Shown piece by piece: positions 1-11,945 of a stretch of DNA of 64,000 nt (its first letter is position 1; each line of letters begins with the position of its first letter). A model generated the notes under the pieces. It was given only the letters and a program-made list of their open reading frames with translations. It searched no databases and was not told the origin of the DNA. The DNA is from Posidonia oceanica (Eukaryota; Streptophyta; Magnoliopsida; Alismatales; Posidoniaceae): NCBI GenBank assembly GCA_037176725.1, contig JAZBRS010000014.1, positions 74,444,501 to 74,508,500 of the forward strand, read 5' to 3'. Made by a program: the position numbers and the translations under genes.

Positions 1-2160
1 AGTTAGTGGTCTGTGGTGCGGGGAATTCCAGAAAGGATTCGTGTTGGGTTCGGTCTGGATTTCAGGTGGATTCAGGCGAAATGTGGGTTCGTTTCTCTGT
101 GGGAAGGAAGGGAGGAGTTGCAGGAGGCTTGGGTGAGATTGGGGGGTGAATTCTGAAGGATTCTCCGGGGGTTTCGGGTCTGGGTTTGCTGTGGAAGCCA
201 GAGGCAGAAGGTCTGAATTTCTCGGTGGATTTCAAAGGAAATTCCGCCCTCTCTCTCCCTGGGGATTCCACTGGAATCAGGCCGTCTCTTCCGGGATCAA
301 TTCTATCTTTTTCTCCTCTCCTTCCCTCCTGTTTTGGCTCTGATCTCCCCTCCTTTCTGCTATGGTTTCCGATGACTTCCCATTTGGTTTTGCAGGCCTG
401 CGGCAATTGAATGCCGAGGAGGGGCGATGGCAGGAGCACGGACGAAGTTCGGCGCGCCAGTCCGGCTCGAGCAGGAGGTGGCAGGCCGGGCAGAGCTGCA
501 GACGACGATCACTGTAGCTCTGCAAACGCGGGAGAGGGTGAGGAAGAAGGAGGACTGTAGCTGTGGGCTGGGCTAAAGTTTGAAAAAAAGGAAAAAAAAA
601 GGGAAACGGGCTGATGAGCCCAGTAAGGAAGAAAAGAAAAGATAAAAGGAAGAGGGAAAGAATGAGGGAAATAAAATAGGAAAAAATAAGATAAAAATAA
701 ACAAAAATATTAGATGAATTGGGTTGTAGGTTAGGTGTTTAATTGGATTTTTTAATGGCTGTTTTTAGGTTAATTAGTGTGTTTTAGGCTTGATTAGGGT
801 TCTAGGGCTTTCCTTTGTTGTTAATTCATTTTCCATTTGATTAAGTGTTGGTTAAATCTTTTTAAATTGTTTTTTAAAATTGTGTTTTCTTGTTAAGTGT
901 TTTAGGATGTTAATTAGGATTTTTAGGATTTATTTTCATATTAATTAAAAGGGTTTTGGGCTTTTTAGTTCTAGTCTTTTATGTTTTTCTTCCTTAAGTC
1001 TTTTGATTGTTATTTGTTAATTCTTCTTGATGTTTTTTAGTTGGTTTTTTTTCTGGTTTGATTAAGTGTTCTTAAGTCTTTCAACTGTATTTTCTTTTCC
1101 TTTTTTAATTAAGTTTTATGTTGTTTTTTCCTTATGTTTATTAGGTTAAGTCTTTTGCCTCCTTTAATTACTTGTTTTAGTGTTTGATTTTTGATTCTTC
1201 TCTTTAGGATTTGTTTTTTAATTCTTTTAGTGGGGTTTTTACTTTTGGTAGGTTCTGACTTTATTTCAATTTTTTACTTGATTTTACAGTATTTTCTTTT
1301 AGTTTGTTTTGCATTTTTTAGTTTGTATGCTCGGTTTTCTTTTTAGCTTGATTTAGTTAAGTTTGAGTTTTTTAATCTCTTGTTTAATGTTTTTTAATTA
1401 TTTTTCTTGGGACTCTGATTTGTTTCTTTTATGTTTTGGGGTTTTACAGATTTTTAAGGATTTTCATGGATTTTTGCAAAAGAAAGAAGAAGGAAAAGAA
1501 AAAGAAGAGGAAAAGGGAAAAAAGGAGAATAAAAGGGGAAAGAGATAGGTTTGAGGGAAAAGATTTTTAAAATTCAGGGAAAATGCTAAAAATAAAATAA
1601 AAATAGGAATAAGATAGAGAAAGGATAGGAGTACAAAGGGGGCCCACAGCCAAGCCAAAAAAATGGCAAGAAGGGGATGAAAAGAGAGACGATAATCAGG
1701 AGAGAGAGAGGAGAGAGAAAACGATAATCCTAGAGAGAGAAAACGATAATTCAAGCAAATGGAAGGCTTAGGAGTCTCGGAAAGGGGTGAAACTTGGCGA
1801 GTGCGGGGTCTAGGGTTTCTAGTTTTGGTCCCAGAGTTTTGGTTTGGTTTTGAGGAAGTTTTGGAGGGGTTTTGAGGTGTAGAAAAAGGGTAGTTTTGCC
1901 TAAGTTTCCTAGGGTTTTTGGGAGGGGTCTGGTTTGAGATTTTGCAGGCTTTTTGGTGGGTTTACTAAGTCATCAGGGGTGAGTTTTCCTATGGATTTTG
2001 GTTAGTTTTCGGGTTCAGGAAAGGGGGTAATCCTAGGTCAGGTTTGGGCTTGTTTTGAAGGGAAAGAAGGAGAGGAAGGTGTGGATTTGGGTCTAGATTC
2101 GGGTCCAGCAGCCACCGGAAGGTTCCAATCGATCCGACCTGTCAAAATGGGGTGTCAACA
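1..2160 (-). mobile_element. LTR A, partial long LTR of the E family
   Basis: The minus strand reads inward from 2160 with TGTTGACACCCC, the start of this LTR family. The body matches LTR B (about 5100-7331) and LTR E (about 55700-57454) block for block: a T-rich stretch with many TTTTTAG/GATTAGG words at about 700-1450, a purine-rich segment, then GC-richer DNA towards base 1. It continues beyond the left edge. Right of 2160 the sequence becomes the interior of another LTR of the same family (B), with no polypurine tract at the joint. I therefore read 2160 as the 5' end of an element or solo LTR inserted into B. It holds no coding region I can support. Confidence 0.75.
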
Positions 2161-5100
2161 CCATGCAATGCGATCGACATGCAAAAGAAAACGGCGTAAA
2201 ACACGCAAAACGAGGCGAAAAACAAGAAAGCGCGCAAAACATTGCAAAAAAGACAAGATCGACACGCAAAACGAGCGAGAAAGCATGGCGGCACGCAAAT
2301 CGGTGCAAAAGACGATGTCGGACACGCAAAACTGTGCCAAAAACAGGGCGAGCGTGCAAAACGGCATGAAAGACAAAGCAGGCACGCAAAACGGTGCCAA
2401 AACGAGAGCGGGCACGCAAAACGGTGCCTAAAGCAGCGAGATAAAACCTCGGAAAAGCCGTGCGAATGCAAAATGCAAGGAAAAGATTAGAAGTAGTAAA
2501 AGGGGAAGTAGAACAACGCATGTGTGAGAACAAGCGCTGTCCGGGGCCACGCAAAGTAGGTGTGAAGACCTACAAAGGGGAGAGTGAGCAAACGGAGGGA
2601 TTACCACTCCTTTGTGACTGTTTCCCACTAAACCGTTCCACGGTGTGTCTCGCACGCTGCCCAAAGCTCGTGATGCGATCGGATCGTGGAAAAGGGGGAA
2701 GAAAGTTACATTAAGTGGTAAATCTAGGGAAAACTCAACACAAAACACATGGGGAAACGCGAAACGGGGATCTGAGTTGCTAAACAGAAAGGGGAGGTCC
2801 TATTCTACATGCTCAAAGAGATAGAAATTGAAAACGAGGAAAACTATGCAAATGGCATGCAAATGAATGCAATGCAGGAGTTCAGGAGGACATACCTGGA
2901 AATCCGGGAGCCTGATCTGAGATCTGTCTAGTCCATGCTGAAGAGCACTTCGCTGCGGTCGCCTAGGCAGCTTACTCGAGAAGATCCAACGGCCGGATCG
3001 GAAGATATCGCAGCTTCAAGGCAGGAAGGCCAGAACAGGGGAGAAGAACAGATCTAGGTGTTCAGGAGGTCCTAGGGGTGTGCAAAAGGTCCTCCCAAGT
3101 GAAGGGGAGCTAAAGGTGCTTAGTGTGTGCAAAAGGATGCTAAAATGCGAGACTAAATGGATGCAGAATGCATGCACAAGTAAGAAGAGACAAGGGGAAA
3201 AACTTGGAAAAGACAGGAGCTCAAAAGCATTTTTGAAAAAGAAAAGAGACTAAATGCTAGTTTTCACAAAGGATGGGGTCCACAGAGGAAGGTTTTGAAA
3301 ACAGGAGAGGGCAAGGCTTTATTTTGCAAAAGACTGGGCTCAGAAAGCTATTTCTGAAAAGAGGGCATGCATTGGAAGAAATTTTGAAAACAAAAAGAAG
3401 TCAGAGTGCAATTTTGGAAAAAACTAGGGTCTAAAGTGCAAATTTTCCTGAAAACAGGGTTCTAGGGAGTCCGGAGATGCAAGTGGAGGGTCTACATGCA
3501 ATTTTGTAAGCATAGGAGCTAAGATGCAACTTTAGGGGCAAAACAGTCTTTTTACATGGTTTTTAAAGGATGCAAGGACCTATGTGTGATTTTTGAATCA
3601 TGCAGGGGTCAAATATGCAATTTTGTATGGTAAACATGCTCTGAAATCAGAAGGCAGGACTGATGTGTAATTTTCACAATATGCAGGGTTGAAAATGCAA
3701 TGCAATAAGCCAAAATGCATGGAAAACAGTTACTGCACATTTAAAATGGACCTACATGCAAAAATCAAAAAACAGAGGGAAGAAAATGCAATGCAACAAG
3801 CAAAAATAAAAAATAAAACCTAAGTTACTACAGTGCAGAGGATGAAAATGCAAAAATGAGAAAAAACATGGGGTCAGAATGCAATATGATATGGTAAAAT
3901 TAATGCATTTAAATTAAATGAACTACTGCAGGACTTATGTGCAAATATTGAAAACAGAGGGGCTGATGTATAAAATTTTATAACTAAACAGCACAGTAAA
4001 AGGACTGAAAAGAAAATACTGAAAAACACAGACATTCAGAGCAATTTAGCATGGTTTTAAATAAAAAACATAGCAACTTAAATGATAGAAGGACCAGAAT
4101 GCAAAAATGAAAGAACTTAGGCTAAGCATGCAATATTCACCAAAAAAATATACTAATGCGAAAATAAAAGCACAGTAATGGCCGACGGAGACGAGCACTG
4201 TAGCAGTGAGCTACCAGAGCTCGCGATCGCCGGCACAGGGAGGCTGTGGAGGCGCGGACGATCGGAAGAGGTGCTCTCGACGCTGACGGAGGTCTGACGG
4301 CGATTGGCGGAGGTCGACGCGGACTGGAACGAGCTGGAGCGGTCGCCGGAGGTCTGTAGAGCTTCAGAAGCTTCGTCCGGCCGATCGACGCAGCGACGCT
4401 GCGTTCTGAGGGCCGGAGAACGTTCCTGAGACCCGTGCGGACCTGAGGCAACCACCGGAGCTGCGTTCCGCTGCCCGGAGCGACGAGACGACCGGAGAAC
4501 TGCGCCGGAGAAGACGACCGGACGCGCGAGCAGAAACGGGGCAGGAGGGCCGGGAACCTACTTCTAAGGGGCTGAGAAGCAACAGGGGAAGAAGAGGGAG
4601 CTGAGGGTATACGGAATTACCTGGCTCCGCGTCTGAAACGTCCTCCCGACCTCAGTAGTTTCGGAGCTGGCCGGCGACGTTCGTCCAGTCACTGCGGTGA
4701 TCGTCGGGCACTCGCGGAGGTTGGAGCTGCTTCAGGACGATCTTCCGGTGCTTCCCAGACGTCCGGACGCGAGCTTCGAAGCTCGGGCTAAGATCTGGCA
4801 ATTTTTGGGTTCGGCAAAGTGACTGGAGGTGGGGGGGACTGTTGCTGCTCGTCGGACTGGATGGAGCCCTCCGGGAAGTTGCTGGGAGTTCGAGGAGTGG
4901 ATCTGGATGATTGGCTTGGATTTCTGGAGAGTGTGGAGTGAGATAGGAGATTGGGTTCGTTTCTGGTCTGAAGGAGGGGTAAGTGTTTGTGGTGAAGATT
5001 TCGGTCTGTGATGGGGGAGAAGGCTGAAGGCTAGGTGTTTCTGAAAGGTGGAGGTCAGGCGAGTAACTTAGGAAGATTTGGGAAGATAGGACGGTCTGTG

Positions 5101-7331
5101 GTGGTGGGAATTCCGAAATGGGTTGGAGTTGGCTTGCAGTTAGCCTCTACGGTGGATTCAGGTGAACTGGGGTGGTTCTGAGGGGTGGAATGGCCGGGAA
5201 ATGGTGGGAGGGGATTGCTGGGTTTCTGGGTGAACTTGGGGGATCAAAATGGAAGGGAATTCGAGGCTGGAACGGGCTGGTTTCAGGGGAGAAAGAAGGG
5301 GAAGTTCTACTGAATTCAGAGGGTGAAAGAGTGGGAAGTTTGCTTGGGAATTCTCTGGATTTCTCAGCTCTCTCTTTCGGACGGCAAAAAAAAAAGGCAA
5401 TGAAGGGGGTCGAATGCTGAGGCTTTATCAGCTGCTCTCCGGCTTGCTCGCGCGCTCTGGAATTCGAATTCCACCAGCGCGATCCACTGCTGCTGAGGGA
5501 GACAAGCAGCTGGCGAGACGACAGGCAGTTAAAGCCTCCCGGAAAAGGTGCTGAGAGGAGAGGAGGTCGAGGCGAACTGGTGCTGGATTGGACGGAGAGG
5601 GAAGAAGTTAAATTTAAAAACGGGGAGGGAGTCCTGTGCAGCTTCGCGGGAGGAGAAGGAAGAAGCTGAGGGAGAAGAAGGAAGAAGAAGGAGGAAGAAG
5701 GCGGGCCGGACTGTTGTGGGCCGAGAAAAAAAGAAAAAGAAATAAAGGAGGAAGGGAGAAACGGGCCAACGGGCCCAGTAAGGAAGAAAGGGAAAGAAAA
5801 AAGGGAAAGAAGGAAGAAAGAGAGGGAGAAGTGAGGAAATAAAATTGGGAAAAATAAACTAAAAATAAATAAAAATACTAGAAAGGTTGTGTTGTGAATT
5901 AGGATTTTAAATAGATTTTTTAATGACCATTTTGGGTTGATTAATGTGTTTTGGGCTTGATTAGGGTTTTAGGGCTTTGGTTTTGCTTTTAATTAGTTTT
6001 CACTTGATTAAGTGTTTGTTAAACCTTTTTTAAATTGTTTTAAAAATTGTGTTTCCCTTGTTAGATACTTAGGACATTGATTAGGATTTTTTAGGATTTA
6101 TTTTCGTATTAATCAGGATTGGTTTTAGGTTTTTAAGTCTTAGTCTTCTTAGGGTTTTCTTTTCTTAAGTCTTTTTGAGTTATATTTGATTTTTATTTGT
6201 TGATTTTTCTTGATGTTTTTAGTTAGGTTTCTCTTGTCTGATTAGGTGTTTTTAGGTCTTTTAAATGTGTTTTTCTTTTCCTTTTAATTAAGTTTTTTAA
6301 TTTGTTTTTTCTTAGGTTTGTTAGGTTAAGTCTTTTGCTTCTTTAATTACTTGTTTTAATGTTTGTTTTTTGATTCTTCTTTTTAGGGTTTGTTTTTTAA
6401 TTCTTCTGATGGGGTTTTTACTCTTGGTGGGTTTTGATTTCATTTTAGTTTTTTTCTTGATTTTTCAGTGTTTTCTTTTGATTTGTTTTGCATTTTTTAG
6501 CTTACATGCTTGGTTTTCCTTTTAGCTTGATTTAGTTAAGTTTAGGTTTTTAATTGCTTGTTTAATGTTTTTTAATTGTTTTTCTTAGGGTTCTGATTTG
6601 TTTCTTTTATGTTTTGGGGTTTTACAGATTTTTAGGAGTTTTTATGGATTTTTGCAAAAGAGAGAAAAGGAAAAGAGAAGGAGGAAAGAAATGGAAAAAA
6701 GAGGGAGATAAAAGGAAAAGAGATAGGTTGAAGGAAAGGATTTTTTTTGAAAATTAGGGAAAGTGTTAAAAATAAAGTAAAAACAGGAATAAGATAGAGG
6801 AAGGATAGAAGCACAAAGGGGGCCCACAGCCAAGCAAGAAAAGGAGCAAGAAGGGGATGAAAAGAGAGATGATAATCAGGAGAGAGAGAGGAGAGAGAAA
6901 ATGATAATCCCGGAGAGAGAAAAGGATAATTTGGGTGAATGGAGGTCTTAAAGGTCTTGGAATGGGATGAAAATTGGTGAGTGGGCAGTCTAGGGTTTGA
7001 GGTTTTGGTTTGATTCTAAGAAGGTTTTGGAGGGGTTTTAAGGTGTAGAAAAAGAGGAGTTTTGCCTAGGTTTTCTAGGGTTTTTGGGAATGGTCTAATG
7101 TTTGAGATTTTCTAAGTTCTTGGGTAGGTTTGCTAAGTGGGTGTTGGTGGGTTTTCCTATGGATTTTGGTCAGGTTTTGAGCTTGGGAAGAGGGGTAAAG
7201 GCTTAGGTCAAGTTTGCTTGGTTTTGAAGGGTAAAGCAGAGGGTTAGGGTTTGGTTTTGGTTTAGGTTTGAGTCCAGCAATCACTAGAGGGTCCCATAAT
7301 GGTCCAAGCCTGCCAAGATGGGGTGTCAACA
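2161..7331 (-). mobile_element. LTR B, truncated by the insertion of LTR A
   Basis: In minus-strand sense this LTR starts at 7331 (TGTTGACACCCCATCTTGGC) and runs left to 2161, where LTR A cuts it. It shares with LTR E (52702-57454), in the same order, the T-rich block (5880-6640), a GC-rich block (4150-5700), a block with many aatgcaattttga-like words (3050-4130), a conserved segment around 2890-3060 and the acgcaaaacgg tandem array. It lacks the LTR end that E keeps at 52702-53380. It has about 1 kb of GC-rich sequence (about 4600-5650) that E lacks, so the two belong to different subfamilies. Right of 7331 lies LTR C, not a purine tract, so this is a 5' LTR or solo LTR inserted into C. ORFs inside it are chance. 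Confidence 0.75.
2190..2430. repeat. Tandem array of about 30-bp acgcaaaacgg units in LTR B
   Basis: Copies of cacgcaaaacggtgccaaaa-like units follow each other at roughly 30-bp spacing. They match the larger array at 53400-54150 in LTR E. The repeat gives long open frames on both strands, but their Arg/Lys/Thr/Gln- or Phe/Cys-rich products are artefacts of the repeat. Confidence 0.8.
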
Positions 7332-7370
7332 CATTGTAAGAGAAAATATGAGCTGAAAGATGACTGGAAC

Positions 7371-7428
7371 ATTGGACGCTCGAAACGGCAGCGTCCTATG
7401 TTAGACGTGCCAGGTTCCAGCGTCCAAC
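7371..7428. repeat. GTTNNACGC inverted-repeat block, two 29-bp units
   Basis: Four 9-bp arms alternate in orientation with two 11-bp loops: attggacgc, N11, gcgtcctat, gttagacgt, N11, gcgtccaac. Total length is exactly 58 bp. It is the first of three such blocks in LTR C. Confidence 0.85.
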
Positions 7429-7615
7429 ACCCAGAACTGAGATCAAGCAGAAATGTAGCTAAGATGACATGCATTTAAGGAGAAGTTAAACATGGTATTA
7501 CAGCACAGGTGGATGCATGTGTGTGAGAAGTGTGTGCACAAATTCAGACCTCAACAAACATGTTAATCTACTTGCAAAAGGAGGAAAAATAAAGCAGCAA
7601 AAGGAATAACAGGAC

Positions 7616-7672
7616 GTTGGACGCTGGGTGTGGTAGCGTCCTATGTTGGACGCACCAGCTCTAACGTCCTAC
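7616..7672. repeat. GTTNNACGC inverted-repeat block, two units
   Basis: The arms are gttggacgc/gcgtcctat and gttggacgc/acgtcctac with loops of 11 and 10 bases. The right-hand arms have drifted while the left-hand arms stay identical. Confidence 0.85.
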
Positions 7673-8352
7673 ACGTCGAGTTACCTCAGATCATGCACAG
7701 ATGCTCAAATGGATTGAAAACTTAAAATTAACTAGCTAATAGGCAAGAGCATGCAACAAGGATCATAAACATGTATTTAACGCAAGAAATCACTGAGTAA
7801 CTTGCTCTTCCCGCCTCCTCCCTCTGGCCGCCGGAGTTCATGGCTTTTCCAGCCACCAGAGCAGCCGAAATGCCATGAAGCCCGACTGTGGAGCTTCACG
7901 AGGTTGAGGGAGGAGTGAGGAGCCGAGGTGGAGGGCGTACCTACCTGTGATTGGCGCCGGAGGTACTGCGGTGGAGGAGTGTGCGGCTAGTCGGAGTCAG
8001 CGGTGGAAGAGAGCTTGTTGGCTGGTCTGGAGGCCCAGGAAGCGTGCAGGAAGCTCCGGTGGACTCTCAGGAATGCTTCTGGATCGCACAAGGTGGCTCG
8101 GAGGCTATCGTGGCACTCGGTTTGCTCTGAATTTTTTGGGCAAAAGTGTGGCTGTCTTTTTTTTTGTTGGAAGCCGATGGGTTCATGAGTTGGTTTTGCT
8201 TGGTCCCAGCTTGCCAAAGGGGTGCTGGTGGCAGGGTAAGGTGGAGAGGAGGTCGTGGGATGGCAGGAGTATGGGATGGCAGGTCGTGGGTGGTGTCAGA
8301 GGTCAAAGGAGCAAGGGAGAGGACGTGGGATGGCAGGTTGCAGTTGCAGGGT

Positions 8353-8409
8353 GTTGGACGCGCAGCTGGGTGCGTCCAACGTTGGACGCTGCCTATTGCA
8401 ACGTCCAAC
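8353..8409. repeat. GTTNNACGC inverted-repeat block, two units
   Basis: The arms are gttggacgc/gcgtccaac and gttggacgc/acgtccaac with loops of 10 and 11 bases. The junction of the two units is a perfect 18-bp palindrome centred on AACGTT. Confidence 0.9.
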
Positions 8410-8602
8410 ACTCCAGAGAGGTGTTTGGTTTGTTTTTGTTGGATTTTGGTGGAATTTGGTGTAGGTTAGGGTTTGGATGGGGTTTTGGGTTCGGTTTGAT
8501 TTTGGTTTGAAAAGAAGGATTTTGGATTTGAAAATGATTTAGGATTTTGAAGCCACCAGAGAGAGATCCACCAATTCAGCCTGTCAAAATGGGGTGTCAA
8601 CA

Positions 8603-9938
8603 CTGGTCTCCTCAACCCACTCCTTAGGCTTGGGCAGCAACTTTGAGTACCAGTTCCAGTGCTCATCCTCCTAGAGTAGACAGCAAGTCAAAGGAGTAGA
8701 ATGGGTCCCATCTGAGTCATCATGGCGGTCCAAGGTTGCCCAAAGAGCTCGAATGTAATACACCATCACTGCATCAGTTGGAGAGCCGCGTTCCCGAGTT
8801 CGGTTACGAGGAATAGAGCTTAGCTGAGGCGGCACCCCCTTCTTTTGCCCCACCATCTCAAAGCAGCGATGAGAGTTGTACACCACGAAGTGGGTGGGCC
8901 AATCAATTCTAATTCAACTAGAGACCCTTGCGCCTAGTGTTTGCGACAATATGACGTAGAGGGTGTAAAGATGTTGATAGAAGTAGAGGATAGGAAGCAA
9001 ACCCTCTCCTCAATAAGATCAGTCTTCGCAAGCTCGAGTCTCGAGAAGTGGACATACAACCACCTGGAAAGAAGAAAATGAGAGCCTACAAAATCCCCTC
9101 CAGTTGAGACACTAGTCAAACCAAGGTATGTGGCTGCAAGGATGGCAACCGAGGGAGAACGCCAAAAGTGCTCGGTGAGCCCTACCAAGAACTCAGTATG
9201 ATAAACATCCAATGTGAAGTCTTTTGAGACAAATACGGTGAGGCCCCCAATCAATAAATGCAGACATATCAGCAGCTGATCCTCGGAGGCAGAATCCTCA
9301 ATCCGACAGAAGCTATAATACAGATGCGCCATGTTGAGCCAATGACCTTTGAGCACCGGGAAAGTGGGAGGAGCAGTAAAGATACGATCCATGAACACTT
9401 GCATGACTGCTTTTCCATATGGCAATGTGAAGTCAGTATCTGGTCGGAAGGCCCCAATCTAAGTAACACCAAGAAGGCCATGAACATCCTCCACTAGGAT
9501 CGTCATCTCACAGCCCCCGAGGAAGAAAGTGTGAGTTTCAGGACTCCAGAAAGCGCATAAAGCATGGAGCAAAGGCCAGTCCAAGGCAGTTCCCAACAAG
9601 TCTAGGAGCCCACCAAAGCTTGTGCGTGCTAAGACGGACTTTCTTTCCAGAGCCCAAGGCACAAATTCCTTCACCTAGGGAGAATATTAAGGAAAATCGT
9701 TATCAAAGCAAGGTGCCTTTGTAAAGTTGAGGATTTCCTACAAGCAATAGCAAAAAAAAAAAGAAAAAAGATGAGGAACAAGAAAAAAATAATAATAATA
9801 ATGATAATAAACCAAGGAGGAGAATCATACTTTCCCGGCCTTGATATGGGACATTGTGTGCCCTTCAATTTCCTCCAGAGGCTTTGCAATTCCTTTCTTG
9901 TTGTGCATAGAGACGTTGGGGACTAAAGCAGATGCCAT
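8603..9938 (-). pseudogene. G gene 2: PMD-like gene, broken by LTR C
   Basis: This is the minus-strand paralogue of F gene 2 (20054-21394), collinear with it from promoter to near the stop. Exon 1 runs from ATG 9938 to about 9834, an AT-rich intron to about 9736, and exon 2 from there to 8603. Plant mobile domain (PMD) features are a core reading FWSPETHTFFLGG, then MTILVEDVHGLLG, like the conserved THTF and LEDV..LLGL signature of the family. In-frame stops occur soon after the intron and again just after LLGVT, and LTR C removes the last residues. PMD proteins such as MAIN and MAIL1 act in the nucleus in silencing and genome stability; what the transposon-borne versions do is unknown. Family assignment is by motif only. 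Confidence 0.7.
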
Positions 9939-10015
9939 GAGAGCAAAGAAAAGTGCACCAACACAAGCAAGAATACAAAGAGCAAGGGTGCATGAATCCA
10001 AAGGGGTGGCCAGGC

Positions 10016-10022
10016 TTTTATA
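10016..10022 (-). promoter_or_regulatory. TATA box of G gene 2
   Basis: The minus strand reads tgcttataaaagcctggcc about 80 bp before the ATG at 9938. The same words at the same distance precede F gene 2 (TATA at 19949), so the promoter is conserved between the two cassettes. Confidence 0.75.
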
Positions 10023-10129
10023 AGCATAGGAAGACCGTCGAAGGTCTCCCCACGCGGACATCGAGAAAATCTCGCAGCATTCCAAAAAATTAGCCAAGAG
10101 CAAGAAAGGAAAGAAAGGATTCTATGCTC

Positions 10130-10134
10130 ACTTC
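10130..10134. repeat. Left target-site duplication of element F (acttc)
   Basis: The 5 bp before the F terminus read acttc; the 5 bp after the other terminus (48702-48706) read gcttc. The uninterrupted paralogue at 19837-19841 reads gaagc on the plus strand, the complement of gcttc, so one transition since insertion explains the mismatch. Confidence 0.8.
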
Positions 10135-10970
10135 TGTGGATATGAGGTTTTTTGGTGAGGGAGGAGAAGATGGTGATGAAAGTGATGGCGAGATGGATGG
10201 TTCCTGGGGACGAAGAATGCCTCTTTTGGCTCCCTCTTTTGCTCACCCTATCTTCTCTTCCTCGAGGTTCCCCTTCTTTGTATCTGACTCTGTCACTCCA
10301 CGTGTGATGGAATCGATGTGATCGCCACTCTCGGTTCGCTTTCGCCGGCCCTCGAGACGCCTTTGGGGAGATGTAATGTGGTTGCGGATTCAGCTACCTT
10401 AGGACAACGCCAACATTGCCCAAGGGTGCCCGTGCTTGGTAAGTTCTTTCTTCCTTCTTCCTCCTTGTATGACAATGTTAGCAAAGCAAAAGCAAGACAA
10501 TATAGAAGTGGATTAATATGTGTAGCAATCTATCCAGAATTAGTAAAAAAAGAAAGCAAAGGAAACGTGGTGAAATACGTACCCGAGGGGTTTGATCCCC
10601 CCGATTGCAAATGAAAGAGATGTATGCCTAGTTAACAGTACATGATCTTGGAATAAAAAAAAATGCTTGACTATGCTATGGAATTAAACAAATAATGACA
10701 GAAATAAAGAAAGAAATGTATGAAACAGAGTTCCCTTTGTCTATGCACAAGGTGCAAACCGTGTTAGCATGAAGCCAACAACGACAAAAGGATCCTCTAG
10801 CTAGCTCTCAGACTCTTTTCTTTCAAAAAAAACTTCTCTTTTGGCTCTAAGTTCTCGAGGAGCTCACTTCTCTAAGATTTTTAATCTCAAGAGTATGTGA
10901 ATTCCAAAAGCTTCTTAGCTCTTTTCCTCTCTCCAAAATCTGACCCTGAATACTGTGGAGGTACCCATGC

Positions 10971-10977
10971 TTTTATA
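10971..10977 (-). promoter_or_regulatory. TATA box in F 3' LTR
   Basis: The minus strand reads TATAAAA followed by gcatgggtacc. It is identical in the other LTR (48144-48138) and marks the probable U3 promoter. The 28-bp inverted-repeat block 11042-11097 starts about 65 bp upstream of it in sense. Confidence 0.65.
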
Positions 10978-11041
10978 GAAGTAAGGGAGGAACAAAAAAG
11001 GACACAAATGCCAAGTCAGCAGAGTTTCCTGTTTCAGAAGT

Positions 11042-11097
11042 GTTATACACTGGAAAACCAACGTATAACGTTATAAGCAAGAAAACTCGCATATAAC
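11042..11097. repeat. GTTNNACGC inverted-repeat block, two 28-bp units (ATA variant)
   Basis: The arms are gttatacac/acgtataac and gttataagc/gcatataac with two 10-base loops, exactly 56 bp. The same block stands at 48209-48264 in the 5' LTR. Here the two central bases of the arm are AT rather than GG. Confidence 0.8.
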
Positions 11098-11270
11098 GAC
11101 CTCCAAGGCATAACTGCTAGGATCAAAGAAGATTCTCCAATTAAAGAGTCCTTAAGTGCGATTAAACTCGACTTTGATGGCTTTAACCGGTCAACAGGTT
11201 CTAAAGATGGCAAAAACACAATTTTTGGATTAGGCCAAATATGGAAAGCTTTGGCTGACTGGGTTGCCAC

Positions 11271-11354
11271 GTTGGACGCTGCAAAGCCAGCAGCCAACGT
11301 TAGCCGTTGGAAAACCAGCGGCCAACATTGTACGCGGACAATTCAGCGGACAAC
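11271..11354. repeat. GTTNNACGC inverted-repeat block, three 28-bp units
   Basis: Three units follow without a gap: gttggacgc/gcagccaac, gttagccgt/gcggccaac and attgtacgc/gcggacaac, each with a 10-base loop. The 5' LTR has the first and last but lacks the middle unit (48438-48493), so the two LTRs differ by exactly one 28-bp unit. Confidence 0.85.
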
Positions 11355-11561
11355 ACCCTTAATCAGTTTGCCTTTCAAATTTGGTCAAGACGTGAAGAAC
11401 ACTCAGGTTGCCAACATTTGGGGTTTAAAAGGTATAGCATTTTGAACTTGAGAGGGCATTTAGCTCAAGCGAGATTTAGAAATGGATGGAGGGCCTCTAA
11501 GAGCGCTCTAATGCAAGGGACTATCCTAACATGAAGGGAGTGCCAAAACGGGGTATGTACA

Positions 11562-11577
11562 GATTGCCCCTCCTTGA
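11562..11577 (-). promoter_or_regulatory. Polypurine tract of element F
   Basis: The minus strand reads caaggaggggcaatc directly before the 3' LTR start. Elements D (aggaaggggcatc) and E (agggaggggcatc) have nearly the same words at the same place, which supports the plus-strand priming site and the minus orientation of F. Confidence 0.8.
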
Positions 11578-11739
11578 AGATGGCTTCGGCACGAAGCTAT
11601 CTATAAGGCGAGACGATACCCCCGTGTGGCGCTACCTGGGGGTCCTAAATGAAATCCAATGCCTGCTACCACCGGACTTGGACGGGACACAAAGAGGGTC
11701 GGCTAAAGAAACACGGCCAAGGGGATTGCCTAAGGGGAA

Positions 11740-11945
11740 CAAACTAACGACATGCTACAGGGAAGACCCGTGGGGGTCAAGCTAAAGGACACTGCCACGG
11801 GGAAGACCCGCGAGGGTCAAACTAAAAGACATGCTACGGGGATGGCCTGCAGGGATCAAACTAAAAGACATGCTACGGGGATGGTCCGTAGGGGTCAAGC
11901 TAAAGGACACTGCTGCGGGGAAGACCCGTGGGGGTCAAACTAAAA
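11740..11945. repeat. Tandem repeat of gaagacccgtgggggtcaa units
   Basis: About five copies of a roughly 41-bp unit built on gggg-aagacccg-gggtcaa follow each other, separated by ctaaaggacactgc-like or ctaaaagacatgct-like spacers. Each contains a short gacc/ggtc stem. The array lies between the PMD genes and the 3' LTR, the part of Tat/Ogre elements known to gather tandem repeats. Confidence 0.75.

Larger units (their letters stand above)
7332..8602 (-). mobile_element. LTR C fragment, inserted in the end of a PMD gene
   Basis: The minus strand starts at 8602 with TGTTGACACCCCATTTTGAC and is cut at 7332 by LTR B. Its opening resembles LTR B and E, but the interior differs. A stretch of repeated AACCC/AAATCC words (8460-8560) is followed by three blocks of the GTTNNACGC inverted repeat, an arrangement otherwise seen in the LTRs of element D. 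Immediately right of 8602 the sequence is the last coding part of the minus-strand PMD gene 2, so this LTR broke that gene near its C-terminus. The target duplication cannot be checked because the other end lies outside the window. Confidence 0.75.
10135..11561 (-). repeat. 3' LTR of element F
   Basis: It matches 47301-48701 along its whole length. In the first 310 bases I count 13 differences by eye, 12 of them transitions. It has one extra 28-bp inverted-repeat unit (11271-11354 holds three units, the other LTR two). In sense direction it starts TGTACATACCCCG at 11561 and ends TCCACA at 10135. A TATA box lies at 10977-10971 with an inverted-repeat block just upstream in sense. Confidence 0.9.

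Noticed and set aside
1..2160. Telomere-like TTTAGGG words in the T-rich LTR blocks
   Set aside because: The words are scattered and irregular (tttaggtt, attaggg, tttaggat), not a tandem telomeric array.
7371..7672. Inverted-repeat blocks as a CRISPR array
   Set aside because: Repeats are inverted, loops are short and the context is plant LTR DNA; no cas-like gene exists.
8603..10134. Partial PMD gene as an ordinary host gene
   Set aside because: Its paralogue lies inside a retrotransposon, the order with gene 1 is the same, and both are flanked by the same inverted-repeat blocks, so a transposon origin is more likely. A host origin of the cassette cannot be excluded from this window.
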